Source: Yinghuangia elevatio (GTDB lineage: Bacteria > Actinomycetota > Actinomycetes > Streptomycetales > Streptomycetaceae). Taken from it: a DNA stretch of 64,000 nucleotides. The notes under the pieces were generated by a model, which worked only from the letters and a program-made list of their open reading frames with translations, did no database searches and had not been told where the DNA came from. Position 1 is the first letter of the stretch. Each line of letters opens with the position of its first letter. Location of the stretch: positions 1-64,000 of the forward strand of contig NZ_JBEZFP010000028.1 of the NCBI RefSeq assembly GCF_040649515.1, written 5' to 3'. The translations under genes and the position numbers were made by a program. Shown here piece by piece: positions 50,380 through 59,646 of the stretch.

Positions 50380-51873
50380 ATGAACTCACGGTCGCCCGGA
50401 TGGGCGGAGGACGACGGGCTTCGGGGAGGCCCGCGGCGCGACGGACGGGAGCACAACCCGCCGCCCGCCCGGCCCGCCGCGCCCGAATCCGAGCCGACCG
50501 CGGTGATGCCACGCGATCGTCACGGCCGACCGGTGCCGCCGCCCGGGACGCTCCCGTCGCCGGGCAGCGGGCCCGCGCGACCCGAGGGCACCATTCCGGC
50601 GCCCGGGTCGCGCCCGCCCGGTCCGCCGCCGGCGCAGCAGTACCCGCAGTACCCGCCGATATCTCCGGACGCGCAGCCGACCGAGGTGCTGCCGCCGGCC
50701 GCGCGCGGCCCCCAGCAGGGCTACCCGGCGCAGCCGTCCCCGCAGGAGGCCGCGGCCCAGGCGGCCGCCGACCCGGTCGCGCCGCCCCGGCCGCTCACCA
50801 GGCCGGGCGGGCCCGACGACCCGGACGGACCGGGCGGCCCCGGCGGACCGGGACGCGGCGACGGTCCGTCGCGCCGGCGCCCCAAGGGCCCGCCGAACTG
50901 GAAGAAGCGCATCCTCATCGGGATCACCGTCTTCCTGGTGGTCGTCCTGCTGTTCCTGACCGGCACCTACTTCTGGCTCGACTCCAAGATCCGGCACGAG
51001 GACGTCCTCAAGGGCTACCAGGGCCGCCCCGCGGCGACGGCCGGCACGACATGGCTCATCGTGGGCTCCGACTCGCGCGAAGGCCTGTCCGCCGAGGACA
51101 AGAAGAAGCTCAAGACCGGCGACGCAGCCGGCAAGCGCACCGACTCGATGATGCTGCTGCACAAGGGCGCGGGCGGGACGACGCTGATCAGCCTGCCGCG
51201 CGACTCGTACGTGCAGATCCCGGCGTACGAGAACGGCAAGACGAAGGTCAAGGCGCAGAAGAACAAGCTCAACGCGGCGTACGCGCTCGGCGGCGCGCCG
51301 CTCCTGGCCCGGACCGTCGAGCTGGCCACCGGCATGCGGCTGGACCACTACGCGGAGGTCGGCTTCGACGGGTTCGTGGGCATCGTCGACTCGCTCGACG
51401 GCGTGGACCTGTGCCTGGACAAGCCGATCAAGGACCAGAAGTCGGGTGCGGACCTCCCGGCCGGGTGCCAGACGCTGAACGGCAAGGAGTCCCTGTCGTT
51501 CGTGCGCGCCCGCTACTTCGACCCGACCTCGGATCTCGGACGCATGCAGCGCCAGCAGCAGTTCCTCGCGGCGCTCGCGAAGAAGGCCAAGTCGCCGTCG
51601 GTGCTCCTGAACCCGTTCAAGGGCTTCCCGATGGCCGACGCGAGCCTCAGCGCGGTCATCGTCGACAACGAGACCGGACTCTTCGACCTGTACGGCCTGT
51701 TCAAGGACATGGGCTCGCTGTCCGGCGGCAGCAAGAGCGGGACCATCACGGTGCCGATCAAGAACCCGGACTTCAATCCGGGCGGCGGCGTCGGGTCGAC
51801 CGTGCAATGGGACGACGCCAAGGCGAAGGCCCTGTTCGACGCGCTGCGCAACGGCAAGCCGGTGCCGCGCTGA
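50380..51873 (+). CDS. LCP family protein 6, Pro-rich N-terminus, no LytR_C
   Basis: 497 residues from ATG 50380; upstream in-frame ATG and GTG codons lack support. About 165 Pro/Gly/Arg-rich cytoplasmic residues precede one membrane helix (about 183-207). The LCP domain has WLIVGSDSREG, KRTDSMMLLHK, SLPRDSYVQI, LSFVRARYFD and LGRMQRQQQF. It ends soon after that domain with GKPVPR, so both LytR_C and the terminal Cys seen in LCP 1-5 are missing. Confidence 0.93.
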   Translation: MNSRSPGWAEDDGLRGGPRRDGREHNPPPARPAAPESEPTAVMPRDRHGRPVPPPGTLPSPGSGPARPEGTIPAPGSRPPGPPPAQQYPQYPPISPDAQPTEVLPPAARGPQQGYPAQPSPQEAAAQAAADPVAPPRPLTRPGGPDDPDGPGGPGGPGRGDGPSRRRPKGPPNWKKRILIGITVFLVVVLLFLTGTYFWLDSKIRHEDVLKGYQGRPAATAGTTWLIVGSDSREGLSAEDKKKLKTGDAAGKRTDSMMLLHKGAGGTTLISLPRDSYVQIPAYENGKTKVKAQKNKLNAAYALGGAPLLARTVELATGMRLDHYAEVGFDGFVGIVDSLDGVDLCLDKPIKDQKSGADLPAGCQTLNGKESLSFVRARYFDPTSDLGRMQRQQQFLAALAKKAKSPSVLLNPFKGFPMADASLSAVIVDNETGLFDLYGLFKDMGSLSGGSKSGTITVPIKNPDFNPGGGVGSTVQWDDAKAKALFDALRNGKPVPR

Positions 51874-51927
51874 CGCGCCCCGGGCGGAAGCCGGCCCGGT
51901 ATTGACACGAGAAGAACTTCGCACCCG

Positions 51928-51955
51928 CGGCGGGCCGGTTTCGACTGGCCCGCCG
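51928..51955. terminator. GC-rich hairpin after LCP 6
   Basis: Perfect 9-bp arms cggcgggcc and ggcccgccg around 10 bases, 54 bases after the LCP 6 stop and 28 before the HSP90 start. No U-tract, as is common in high-GC actinomycetes. Confidence 0.55.
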
Positions 51956-51983
51956 TCGGCGTTCTCGGACATCATCGTCACCC

Positions 51984-53864
51984 ATGGACCACGCTGCCGA
52001 AGCCGCCGACGCAAACAGCCGGTCGGCCGGGATACCGGCCCCCGTCAACAACCACACCTTCCAGGTGGATCTGCGCGGCCTCGTGGACCTTCTGTCGCAC
52101 CACCTGTACTCCAGTCCCAAGGTGTACCTGCGCGAACTGCTGCAGAACGGCGTGGACGCGATCACCGCGCGGCGCGGTGCCGATCCCGGCGCGCCCGCGG
52201 CCGTGCGGATCACCGCGGACGGCGCGACGCTCCGGGTCGAGGACACCGGTGTCGGGCTCACCGAGGCCGACGTGCACCGCTTCCTCGCGACCATCGGCCG
52301 CAGTTCCAAGCGCGGCGACCTGGAGTCCGCCCGGCGCGACTACCTCGGCCAGTTCGGCATCGGCCTGCTCGCGTGCTTCGTCGTCGCGGACGAGATCACC
52401 GTGGTCACGCGCTCCGCGACCGACGCCGAGGCCCCGCCGGTCGAGTGGCGGGCGAGTGCGGACGGGCGGTACGGCGTACGGGTCCTCGCCGCCGACGCGC
52501 GCGTCGAGCCCGGCACGACGGTGCTCCTGCGGGCCCGCCGCGGGTGCGAGGAGTGGTTCGACACCGAGCGGGTCACCCAACTGGCCCGCGACTTCGGGGC
52601 GCTGCTGCCCTACGACATCACCGTCACCGGGGCCGACGGGCGGCCCGCCGCGGTCGGCGACACCCCGGCGGTATGGGACCGGACGTACGCGACACCGACC
52701 GCGCGGCACCTCGCCCTCGCGCGCTACTGCGAGGACATCCTCGGCTTCCCGCCGCTCGACGTCGTGGACCTCGACGTGCCGCTCGCGGGGGTGCGCGGCG
52801 CGGCCTTCGTCCTGCCGTCGGCGGTCAGTCCGGCGATGCGCGGCAAGCACCGCGTGCACCTCAAGGGCATGCTGCTCACCGAGGCCGCCGACGGACTGCT
52901 GCCAGACTGGGCGTTCTTCGTGCGCTGCGCGGTGGACACCGAGGCGCTGCGGCCCACCGCCTCGCGGGAAAGCCTGTACGACGACGAGGCGTTGGGCGCC
53001 GTCCGCGAGGCCCTCGGCAGCACCCTGCGGGCGTGGCTGACCGGACTCGCGGCGGACGACCCGCACCGGCTGGCCCGGTTCCTCGGCGTCCACCAGCTCG
53101 GCGTCAAGGCCATGGCCCGGCACGACGACGAGTTGTTCGAGGTCATGCTGCCGTGGCTGTCGTTCGAGACCACGGACGGCCAGGTCAGCCTGGACGAGTT
53201 CGCCCGCCGCCACCCGGTCCTGCATCTCACCGACTCCGTCGACGAGTTCCGGCAGATCGCCCCGATCGCGGCGGCGGCCGGGCTGGGCGTGGTCAACGGC
53301 GGGTACACGTACGACGCCGACCTGGTACGCCGGTTGGCCGTGCTGCGCCCCGGCGTCGTCGTCGACCGGCTGGACCCGGACACCGTCACCGCGCACCTCG
53401 ACGCGGTCGAGCCGGTCGCGGAACTCGCCGCGGGCACCTTCCTCGCGCTGGCCCGCTCGGTCCTCGATCCGCTCGAATGCGAGGCGTCGCTGCGGGCGTT
53501 CCACCCGGTGGCGGTGCCGGCGCTGCTGCTCGACGGGCGGGACGAGCGCAACGAACGCTCGCGCGCGCAGGCCGAGTCCGAGGCCTCGGACGCCGGGGAC
53601 GACGTGTGGGCGGGCATCCTCGGCTCGCTGCGCGGCGCGGCGCCCCGGGCGCGGCTCGTCCTGAACCACCTCAATCCGCTGGTCCGGCGCATCCTGACGG
53701 TGGACGACGCGGAGTTGGCGCGCACGACCGTGGAAGGGCTGTACGGCCAGGCGCTGCTGCTCAGCCGACGGCCGGTCTCGGCGAAGGAGAACGCGCTGCT
53801 CAACCGCTCGTTCCTGGGGTTGCTGGAACGCGCGGTACGGACGACGGCCACCGAGGACAAGTGA
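51984..53864 (+). CDS. HSP90-family molecular chaperone ATPase (HtpG-like)
   Basis: 626 residues, as bacterial HtpG. The GHKL ATPase domain shows YLRELLQNGVDAI with Glu and Asn of the N-box, RVEDTGVGLT, TIGRSSKRG and the lid GQFGIGLLACF. The middle domain has PTASRESLYDDE with the Arg that contacts ATP. The C-terminus (about 520-626) diverges strongly from E. coli HtpG and lacks any MEEVD motif. Followed after 14 bases by a large TPR protein, so it probably acts with that partner on a specific client instead of being general HtpG. Confidence 0.92.
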   Translation: MDHAAEAADANSRSAGIPAPVNNHTFQVDLRGLVDLLSHHLYSSPKVYLRELLQNGVDAITARRGADPGAPAAVRITADGATLRVEDTGVGLTEADVHRFLATIGRSSKRGDLESARRDYLGQFGIGLLACFVVADEITVVTRSATDAEAPPVEWRASADGRYGVRVLAADARVEPGTTVLLRARRGCEEWFDTERVTQLARDFGALLPYDITVTGADGRPAAVGDTPAVWDRTYATPTARHLALARYCEDILGFPPLDVVDLDVPLAGVRGAAFVLPSAVSPAMRGKHRVHLKGMLLTEAADGLLPDWAFFVRCAVDTEALRPTASRESLYDDEALGAVREALGSTLRAWLTGLAADDPHRLARFLGVHQLGVKAMARHDDELFEVMLPWLSFETTDGQVSLDEFARRHPVLHLTDSVDEFRQIAPIAAAAGLGVVNGGYTYDADLVRRLAVLRPGVVVDRLDPDTVTAHLDAVEPVAELAAGTFLALARSVLDPLECEASLRAFHPVAVPALLLDGRDERNERSRAQAESEASDAGDDVWAGILGSLRGAAPRARLVLNHLNPLVRRILTVDDAELARTTVEGLYGQALLLSRRPVSAKENALLNRSFLGLLERAVRTTATEDK

Positions 53865-53878
53865 CGGGGAGCACGGGC

Positions 53879-56827
53879 ATGTTCGACGAGGTGATCGACG
53901 CCGGGACCTTCCACGCCGCCGCCGAGCGCGTGCGCGCGGAGCCGTACGGCACCACGCGCTGCGCCCAGGCGGACGCCCTGCTCGCGGCGGCCGAGCGGGT
54001 CGGTGACACGGCGCTGGTCGGGCACGCCCTGGTGGGGACGATCGTCGCGTACAACTACGGCGGCGAATCGCCCAAGAGCGCGGTGTCGATGGGGCGCCTG
54101 CTCCGACTCTTCGACACCGAGCCCGCGTCCTTCGACGAAGGGCTCACGCACTACGTCTTCTGGTATCTGAAGTGGGTCACGTCGTCGCTGCTCAGCGTGC
54201 CGGAGGTGCCACTCGCGACCATCCGCCGCTTCCTCGACGACCTGGAACGGCGCTACCGCACGGCCGGCCACAGCATGCGGCCGGTCCACAAGTGCCGTTT
54301 CTACCTGTACGACCACACCGGCGACAGAACCGGTGCCGCCCGCGAGTTCGAGGCGTGGCTCGCGGCCGACCGCGACGCGCTGACGGACTGCGACGCGTGC
54401 GAGCGTCGCGAGCAGGGCCGCTGGCTGTCCCAGCAGCACGACGACGAACGGGCGTTGGAGATCTTCGGGCCGACGCTGACGGGTGCGCGGTCCTGCGCCG
54501 AGGAACCGCAGATCACGCTGTCCGACTCGCTGATCCCGCTGGTGCGTCTGGGCCGCCTCGACGAGGCGCGGGCCAACCACCTGCGCGGGTACCGCATGGC
54601 GCGCGGCCGGGCCGGCATGCACGACATCGTCGGACGGCACATCGAGTTCTGCGCGCTCACCGGCAACGAGGGCCGGGGCGTCGAGATCGTCGCGGAGCAC
54701 CGCATGTGGCTGTCCGACGGCTCGGGGTCCGCGATGGACCGCCTGGAATTCCTCGGCGGTGTCGTGGTGCTGCTGCGGCGGCTCGTGACGCTGGGCCGCG
54801 GGGACCTGCCGGTCGCGCCGCTGCCCGGGACGGACGGCACGGCGGCGAGCGTCCTGGCCGTACTGGACCGCGAAGTGGCCGACCTCGCGGCGCGTTTCGA
54901 CGAGCGCAACGGCTCGGACTTCGTCGGTGCGACCCTGCGCGAACGCCTGGACCGCGAGCCGCTGGCCGACTCGCTGCCGCTGGGCGTACGCTCCGCGCTG
55001 ACCGCGGCACCGGCCCCCCGCATCGCGGCGACTCCCCCGCCCGCGGTGCCGCTCGACGAACTCCTCGCGGACGCCCGCGCGCTGGACGCCGTGGGCCACC
55101 CCCGGGCGCACCTGGTCTGGGAGCAGTACGCCCGCGCGGTCGAGGACCGCGGTGTCCAGCCGCCTGATCGGGCCGTGGCCGAACTGGCGCTGTCCCGGGC
55201 CCTGGTGCTCCTGAGCCGCGGGGAGACCGGCGCCGCGACGAGCGGATTCCGCGCCGCGGCCGAGGCATTCGACCGGGCCGACCTGCCGGGCAAGGCCGCG
55301 GTCGCGCGGTCCCGGGCAATCGTCGCGGCCCTGCACCCGGATGCGCCGCGGATCCCCGGACCGGCCACCGCGCCCGACCTCGACGCGGTCACCGACGACG
55401 TCACCGGGCTGGTCGAGGCCGGCCGTGCCACCGACGAGGACCTGGCGACCGTCCTGACGGTCCGCGCCGCCGCCGCCCGCATGCGCATGCTCACCTCGGG
55501 CGCACCGGAAGACCCGGACGCCGGACCGGAGTCCGGCGATGACGCGCACGCGGCCCGCAGGACCGCCGAGGCCGAGGTCGACCGGCTGGCCGAGGCCGCC
55601 GAACGCCTCGCGCTGCCCGCCCGGCAGGCCGACGCCGCCGAGGCCCGCGCGCACTTCGCGCTCCTGGACGGCGACCACGTAGCCGCCATACGGCACTTGC
55701 GTTCCGTGGTCGACCTCTGCCACGCCGCGGGCCGTCCGTGGCAGGCCGTGCAGCCGGGCCGGGTCCTCGGCAGCCTCCTTCTCCACCAAGGGGATTGGGC
55801 GGGTGCGGAGCTGGCGTACCTGGCGGTGCACGACGCCGCGCGCGACAGCATGGACAGCCCCGAGGACTACGCCGAGGTCCTGGTCGGACTGGCGAACTCG
55901 ACCGCCCCCACCCGCCCGGACAGCGCCCGCGACTACGCGGTGCGCGCCGCCCACGAGTTCGACCGCCTGGGCGACCGCGCGGGTGCCGCGTACGCCCGCC
56001 GCGGCCTGGCCGAACTCCTCCACAACGCCGGCCGGGCCGCCGACGCGGTCGCCGTGCTGGAGGAAAGCCTGCCCGACATCGCGGAGTTCCTCGGCCAGGA
56101 GGCCGCCTGGCTCGCGCGGCGCCGACTGGCCGCGGGCCTGACCGCCCTGGGCGACGGGTTCGAGGCGGCGGACGTCCTGGCCGCGCTCGCCCGCGACACC
56201 GCGCGCGCCGGGGCCCCCGAAACGCACGCGGAGATCGCCGCGGAGGCCGCCCTCGCCCTGGCCCGAACGGGCCGCGGCGACGCGGCCGACCGGGCCTTCG
56301 CGGCCGCGGTCGAGGCCATGCGGCCCTTGGACCGCCCGGGCACGGTCATCCGCCTGCTGCGCGCGGCCGGCTGGAACCTCGTCGAGAACCGCGTCCCGGC
56401 CCCCGGCGCCGGAACAGACGTCGGAACGGACACCGGAACCGCCGCCGTGCACCGGGGACTCGCGTACTTCGCCGAGGCGGCGGCCCTCCTCGACGCCGCG
56501 ACCGCCGACGGCCCCGACCTCGACCGCGCACTGGAACGCGCGGACACCGAGGCCGAATGGACCGAGGCGCTGTGGACCGCCGGCCGCAACGACGCCGCAC
56601 TCGCGCTCGCCGACCGGGCGGTGGCCCGACTGGAGATCACGCTTCCGCGCTTCCAGGACCGCTACACCGCGATCGTCACCATCGCGGCCCGCATCGAGCA
56701 CGCCGATCTCGACATGCCGGCGCTCGCCATCGCCCGCATCGACGCGGCCCTGGCCATCTGCCGCATGACCAAAGCCGACACCGCCACCGCCAAACTGACC
56801 CGCCTACGCGACCATTTCACGTCCTGA
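53879..56827 (+). CDS. large tetratricopeptide-repeat protein paired with HSP90
   Basis: 982 residues from ATG 53879, which has GGGGAG 8 bases before; a GTG overlapping the HSP90 stop (53861) is the alternative. Long Ala/Leu/Arg-rich helical repeats occur throughout, with TPR-like segments such as GDWAGAELAYLAVHD, GDRAGAAYARRGLAELL and GRNDAALALADRAVARLE. No catalytic motif is seen. TPR proteins often bind HSP90 and its clients, so this is likely a co-chaperone or scaffold for the preceding gene product. Confidence 0.88.
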   Translation: MFDEVIDAGTFHAAAERVRAEPYGTTRCAQADALLAAAERVGDTALVGHALVGTIVAYNYGGESPKSAVSMGRLLRLFDTEPASFDEGLTHYVFWYLKWVTSSLLSVPEVPLATIRRFLDDLERRYRTAGHSMRPVHKCRFYLYDHTGDRTGAAREFEAWLAADRDALTDCDACERREQGRWLSQQHDDERALEIFGPTLTGARSCAEEPQITLSDSLIPLVRLGRLDEARANHLRGYRMARGRAGMHDIVGRHIEFCALTGNEGRGVEIVAEHRMWLSDGSGSAMDRLEFLGGVVVLLRRLVTLGRGDLPVAPLPGTDGTAASVLAVLDREVADLAARFDERNGSDFVGATLRERLDREPLADSLPLGVRSALTAAPAPRIAATPPPAVPLDELLADARALDAVGHPRAHLVWEQYARAVEDRGVQPPDRAVAELALSRALVLLSRGETGAATSGFRAAAEAFDRADLPGKAAVARSRAIVAALHPDAPRIPGPATAPDLDAVTDDVTGLVEAGRATDEDLATVLTVRAAAARMRMLTSGAPEDPDAGPESGDDAHAARRTAEAEVDRLAEAAERLALPARQADAAEARAHFALLDGDHVAAIRHLRSVVDLCHAAGRPWQAVQPGRVLGSLLLHQGDWAGAELAYLAVHDAARDSMDSPEDYAEVLVGLANSTAPTRPDSARDYAVRAAHEFDRLGDRAGAAYARRGLAELLHNAGRAADAVAVLEESLPDIAEFLGQEAAWLARRRLAAGLTALGDGFEAADVLAALARDTARAGAPETHAEIAAEAALALARTGRGDAADRAFAAAVEAMRPLDRPGTVIRLLRAAGWNLVENRVPAPGAGTDVGTDTGTAAVHRGLAYFAEAAALLDAATADGPDLDRALERADTEAEWTEALWTAGRNDAALALADRAVARLEITLPRFQDRYTAIVTIAARIEHADLDMPALAIARIDAALAICRMTKADTATAKLTRLRDHFTS

Positions 56828-56928
56828 CCGGAGCCGGGAGACGCACGAGGGGAAGGCGTCCGTGGAAGCCTCGCCGCAGAGCAACGCGTGCCGGCGAGCG
56901 CGGCCAAGCGGCTTACGCCTTGCCCGCT

Positions 56929-58089
56929 CTACTTCGGGAGGTTGCGTGCCATGACGATGCGCTGGACCTGGTTGGTGCCTTCGTAGATCTGGGTGATCTT
57001 GGCGTCGCGCATCATGCGTTCGACGGGGTAGTCGCGGGTGTAGCCGTAGCCGCCGAGGAGTTGGATGGCGTCGATGGTGATCTCCATCGCGGCGTCGGAG
57101 GCGTAGCACTTGGCGGCGGCGCCGTGGAAGGTGAGGTCGGGGTCGTTGCGCTGCGACTTAGCGGCGGCCTGGTAGGTCAGCGCGCGGGCCGCTTCCAGCT
57201 TCATGGCCATGTCGGCGAGCATGAACTGCACGCCCTGGAAGTCGGCGACGGGCTTGCCGAACTGCTTGCGCTCGGTGACGTAGCCCTTGGCGTAGTCGAG
57301 GGCGCCCTGCGCGATGCCGAGGGCCTGGGCGGCGATGGTGACGCGGGTGTGGTCCAGGGTGGCCATCGCGGTGGAGAAGCCGGTGCCCTCGTCGCCGATC
57401 ATGCGGGACGCGGGGATGCGCACGTTGTCGAGGTAGACCTCGCGGGTCGGGGAGCCCTTGATGCCGAGCTTCTTCTCGGGCGCGCCGAAGGAGACGCCCT
57501 CGTCGGACTTCTCCACGACGAACGCGGAGATGCCGCGTGAGCGCTTCTCGGGGTCGGTGACGGCCATGACCGTGTAGTACTCGGAGACGCCGGCGTTGGT
57601 GATCCACCGCTTGACGCCGTTGAGCACGTAGAAGTCGCCGTCGCGGACCGCGCGCGTCTTCATGCCGGCGGCGTCCGAGCCGGCCTCGGGCTCGGAGAGG
57701 CAGTACGAGAACATCGCCTCGCCGCGCGCGACCGGCGCGAGGTACTGCTTCTTCAGCTCCTCGGACGCGGACAGGATCAGCGGCATCGTGCCCAGCTTGT
57801 TGACCGCGGGGATGAGCGAGGAGGACGCGCACACGCGTGCCACCTCCTCGATCACGATCACCGTGGCGAGGGCGTCGGCGCCGGAGCCGCCGTACTCCTC
57901 GGGGATGTGCACGGCGTGCAGGTCGTTCGCGGTCAGCGCGTCCAACGCCTCCTGCGGGAAGCGCCCCTGCTCGTCGACGTCGGCCGCGTACGGCGCGATT
58001 TTCGCCTCGGCCAGCGCCCGCACCGAGTCGCGGAGCATGTCGTGCTCCTCGCCGATGCGGAACAGATCGAAGTCGCCTCGTCCTGCCAC
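56929..58089 (-). CDS. acyl-CoA dehydrogenase
   Basis: 386 residues. YCLSEPEAGSDAAGM, RWITNAGVSEYYTVMA, the catalytic-base helix region QLLGGYGYTRDYPVERMMRDAK with Glu, and YEGTNQVQRIVMARNL are all diagnostic of FAD-dependent acyl-CoA dehydrogenases (short/branched chain). It makes the trans-2-enoyl-CoA. GTG 58089 has AGAGAGG upstream. It converges on the TPR gene and is divergent from the UDP-glucose dehydrogenase gene. A palindrome at 58124 probably regulates it. Confidence 0.95.
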   Translation of the reverse strand: MAGRGDFDLFRIGEEHDMLRDSVRALAEAKIAPYAADVDEQGRFPQEALDALTANDLHAVHIPEEYGGSGADALATVIVIEEVARVCASSSLIPAVNKLGTMPLILSASEELKKQYLAPVARGEAMFSYCLSEPEAGSDAAGMKTRAVRDGDFYVLNGVKRWITNAGVSEYYTVMAVTDPEKRSRGISAFVVEKSDEGVSFGAPEKKLGIKGSPTREVYLDNVRIPASRMIGDEGTGFSTAMATLDHTRVTIAAQALGIAQGALDYAKGYVTERKQFGKPVADFQGVQFMLADMAMKLEAARALTYQAAAKSQRNDPDLTFHGAAAKCYASDAAMEITIDAIQLLGGYGYTRDYPVERMMRDAKITQIYEGTNQVQRIVMARNLPK

Positions 58090-58123
58090 GTGCGGGCCTG
58101 CCTCTCTTGATGCCGAGACTTTT

Positions 58124-58139
58124 GTTACTCGTCAGTAGC
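58124..58139. promoter_or_regulatory. TACT-N4-AGTA operator candidate at the acyl-CoA dehydrogenase promoter
   Basis: GTTACTCGTCAGTAGC has near-symmetric arms (TACT 58126-58129, AGTA 58134-58137, outer G/C pair). Its edge is 35 bases before GTG 58089. The form resembles TetR-family operators often found at acyl-CoA metabolism genes. Confidence 0.5.
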
Positions 58140-58269
58140 CATCGTTGGTGACGATTCTACGACGATCACACGGCGCGCGGGCATACGCCGACTACCGGTG
58201 CGGCGTTCGGCGGACGACTACGATCCGGGGGTAGGCACGACGGCGAATTCGACAACGTATGGAGGCGGT

Positions 58270-59595
58270 GTGGCATCCGCGCCCCGCATCACCGTGATCG
58301 GCACCGGCTACCTGGGCGCGACACATGCCGCGTGCATGGCCGAGCTGGGCTACGAGGTGATCGGTGTCGACGTCGACCCCGACAAGGTCTCCGACCTCCA
58401 GGCGGGCCGCGTCCCCTTCTACGAGCCCGGTCTCGAAGAGCTGATCGCCCCGCACATCGCCTCGGGCCGCCTGCGCTTCACGACGTCCGCGGAAGAGGCC
58501 GCGGCGTTCGGCGACGTGCACTTCATCTGCGTCGGAACCCCGCAGCGCAAGGGCGAGTTCGCGGCCGACACGAGCTACCTCGACCAGGCCGTCGACGCCC
58601 TCGCCCCACACCTGGTCCGCCCCTGCCTGGTGGTCGGCAAGTCGACCGTCCCGGTGGGCACCGCGGCCCGGCTCGCCGAGCGGCTGAGCGCGCGGGCCCC
58701 GGTCGGCGAGGCCGCCGAACTCGCCTGGAACCCCGAGTTCCTGCGCGAGGGGCACGCCATCAACGACACGCTCCGGCCCGACCGCCTGGTGGTCGGGGTA
58801 CGCTCCGCGGCCGCCGAGGCCCGCCTGCGCGAGGTGTACGCACCGCTGCTCGACGCCGGTGTGCCGTTCCTGACAACGGACTTCGCGACCAGCGAGCTGG
58901 TCAAGGTCTCCGCCAACGCCTTCCTGTCCACCAAAATCTCGTTCATCAACGCCATGGCCGAGGTGTGCGAGGCGGCCGGGGCGGACGTCACCCAGCTGTC
59001 CGAGGCGCTGTCCTACGACCCGCGCATCGGCGGCCTGTTCCTCAACGCCGGGCTCGGCTTCGGCGGCGGCTGCCTGCCCAAGGACATCCGCGCGTTCATG
59101 GCCCGGGCCGGCGAACTGGGCGTCGACCAGGCGCTGACGTTCCTGCGCGAGGTCGACGCGATCAACATGCGCCGCCGCTTCAAGATGGTCGACCTGGCCC
59201 GCGAGGCGTGCGGCGGCGGCTTCCTGGGCCGCCGGGTCGCGGTGTTCGGCGCCGCGTTCAAGCCGGAGTCCGACGACATCCGCGACTCGCCCGCCCTCAA
59301 CGTCGCCGCCCAGGTGCAGCTGCAGGGCGGCGAGGTGACCGTCTACGACCCCAAGGCGACGGACAACGCCCGGAAGATGTACCCGGGGCTCGCGTACGCC
59401 GACACCGCATTCGACGCGGCCCGCGGCGCGCACGTCGTCCTGCATCTGACCGAGTGGCGGGAGTTCCGCGCCATCGACCCCGAGGAACTGGGCGAGATCG
59501 TGGCCGCGCGCCACATCATCGACGGCCGCAACGCCCTCGACGCACCGCGCTGGCGGGCCGCGGGATGGACCTTCCGAGCACTCGGACGGCCCTGA
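58270..59595 (+). CDS. UDP-glucose 6-dehydrogenase
   Basis: 441 residues. GTG 58270 follows GGAGG by 4 bases. ITVIGTGYLGATHAACMAE is the NAD-binding start; STVPVGTA, AWNPEFLREGHA, FATSELVKVSANAFLSTK and LGFGGGCLPKDIRAF with the catalytic Cys are UGDH hallmarks. It oxidises UDP-glucose to UDP-glucuronate, a precursor for acidic wall sugars. It differs from the WbpA-like dehydrogenase at 27361, which has GGHCIPVYP. It stands alone, divergent from the acyl-CoA dehydrogenase gene. Confidence 0.95.
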   Translation: MASAPRITVIGTGYLGATHAACMAELGYEVIGVDVDPDKVSDLQAGRVPFYEPGLEELIAPHIASGRLRFTTSAEEAAAFGDVHFICVGTPQRKGEFAADTSYLDQAVDALAPHLVRPCLVVGKSTVPVGTAARLAERLSARAPVGEAAELAWNPEFLREGHAINDTLRPDRLVVGVRSAAAEARLREVYAPLLDAGVPFLTTDFATSELVKVSANAFLSTKISFINAMAEVCEAAGADVTQLSEALSYDPRIGGLFLNAGLGFGGGCLPKDIRAFMARAGELGVDQALTFLREVDAINMRRRFKMVDLAREACGGGFLGRRVAVFGAAFKPESDDIRDSPALNVAAQVQLQGGEVTVYDPKATDNARKMYPGLAYADTAFDAARGAHVVLHLTEWREFRAIDPEELGEIVAARHIIDGRNALDAPRWRAAGWTFRALGRP

Positions 59596-59633
59596 CCGCG
59601 CGCCGTCCTGTGGTGGACCCGCGGTCCGCAGGG

Positions 59634-59639
59634 CACGAT
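59634..59639 (+). promoter_or_regulatory. -10-like hexamer for leaderless CoA-binding gene
   Basis: CACGAT, 7 bases before ATG 59647 without a Shine-Dalgarno. Weaker match than the TAG-type cases. Confidence 0.35.
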
Positions 59640-59646
59640 GGGCCGC

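Noticed and set aside
51973..51978. CATCGT before the HSP90 start as a leaderless -10
   Set aside because: The spacing is only 5 bases and the match is poor, so it was not listed with the others.
51902..53878. In-frame extension of the TPR gene across HSP90
   Set aside because: The extension is the +1 shadow of the HSP90 gene; a Shine-Dalgarno precedes ATG 53879.
52724..56701. 1325-codon open frame on the minus strand
   Set aside because: It lies opposite HSP90 and the TPR gene, whose proteins have clear motifs; it is a shadow frame.
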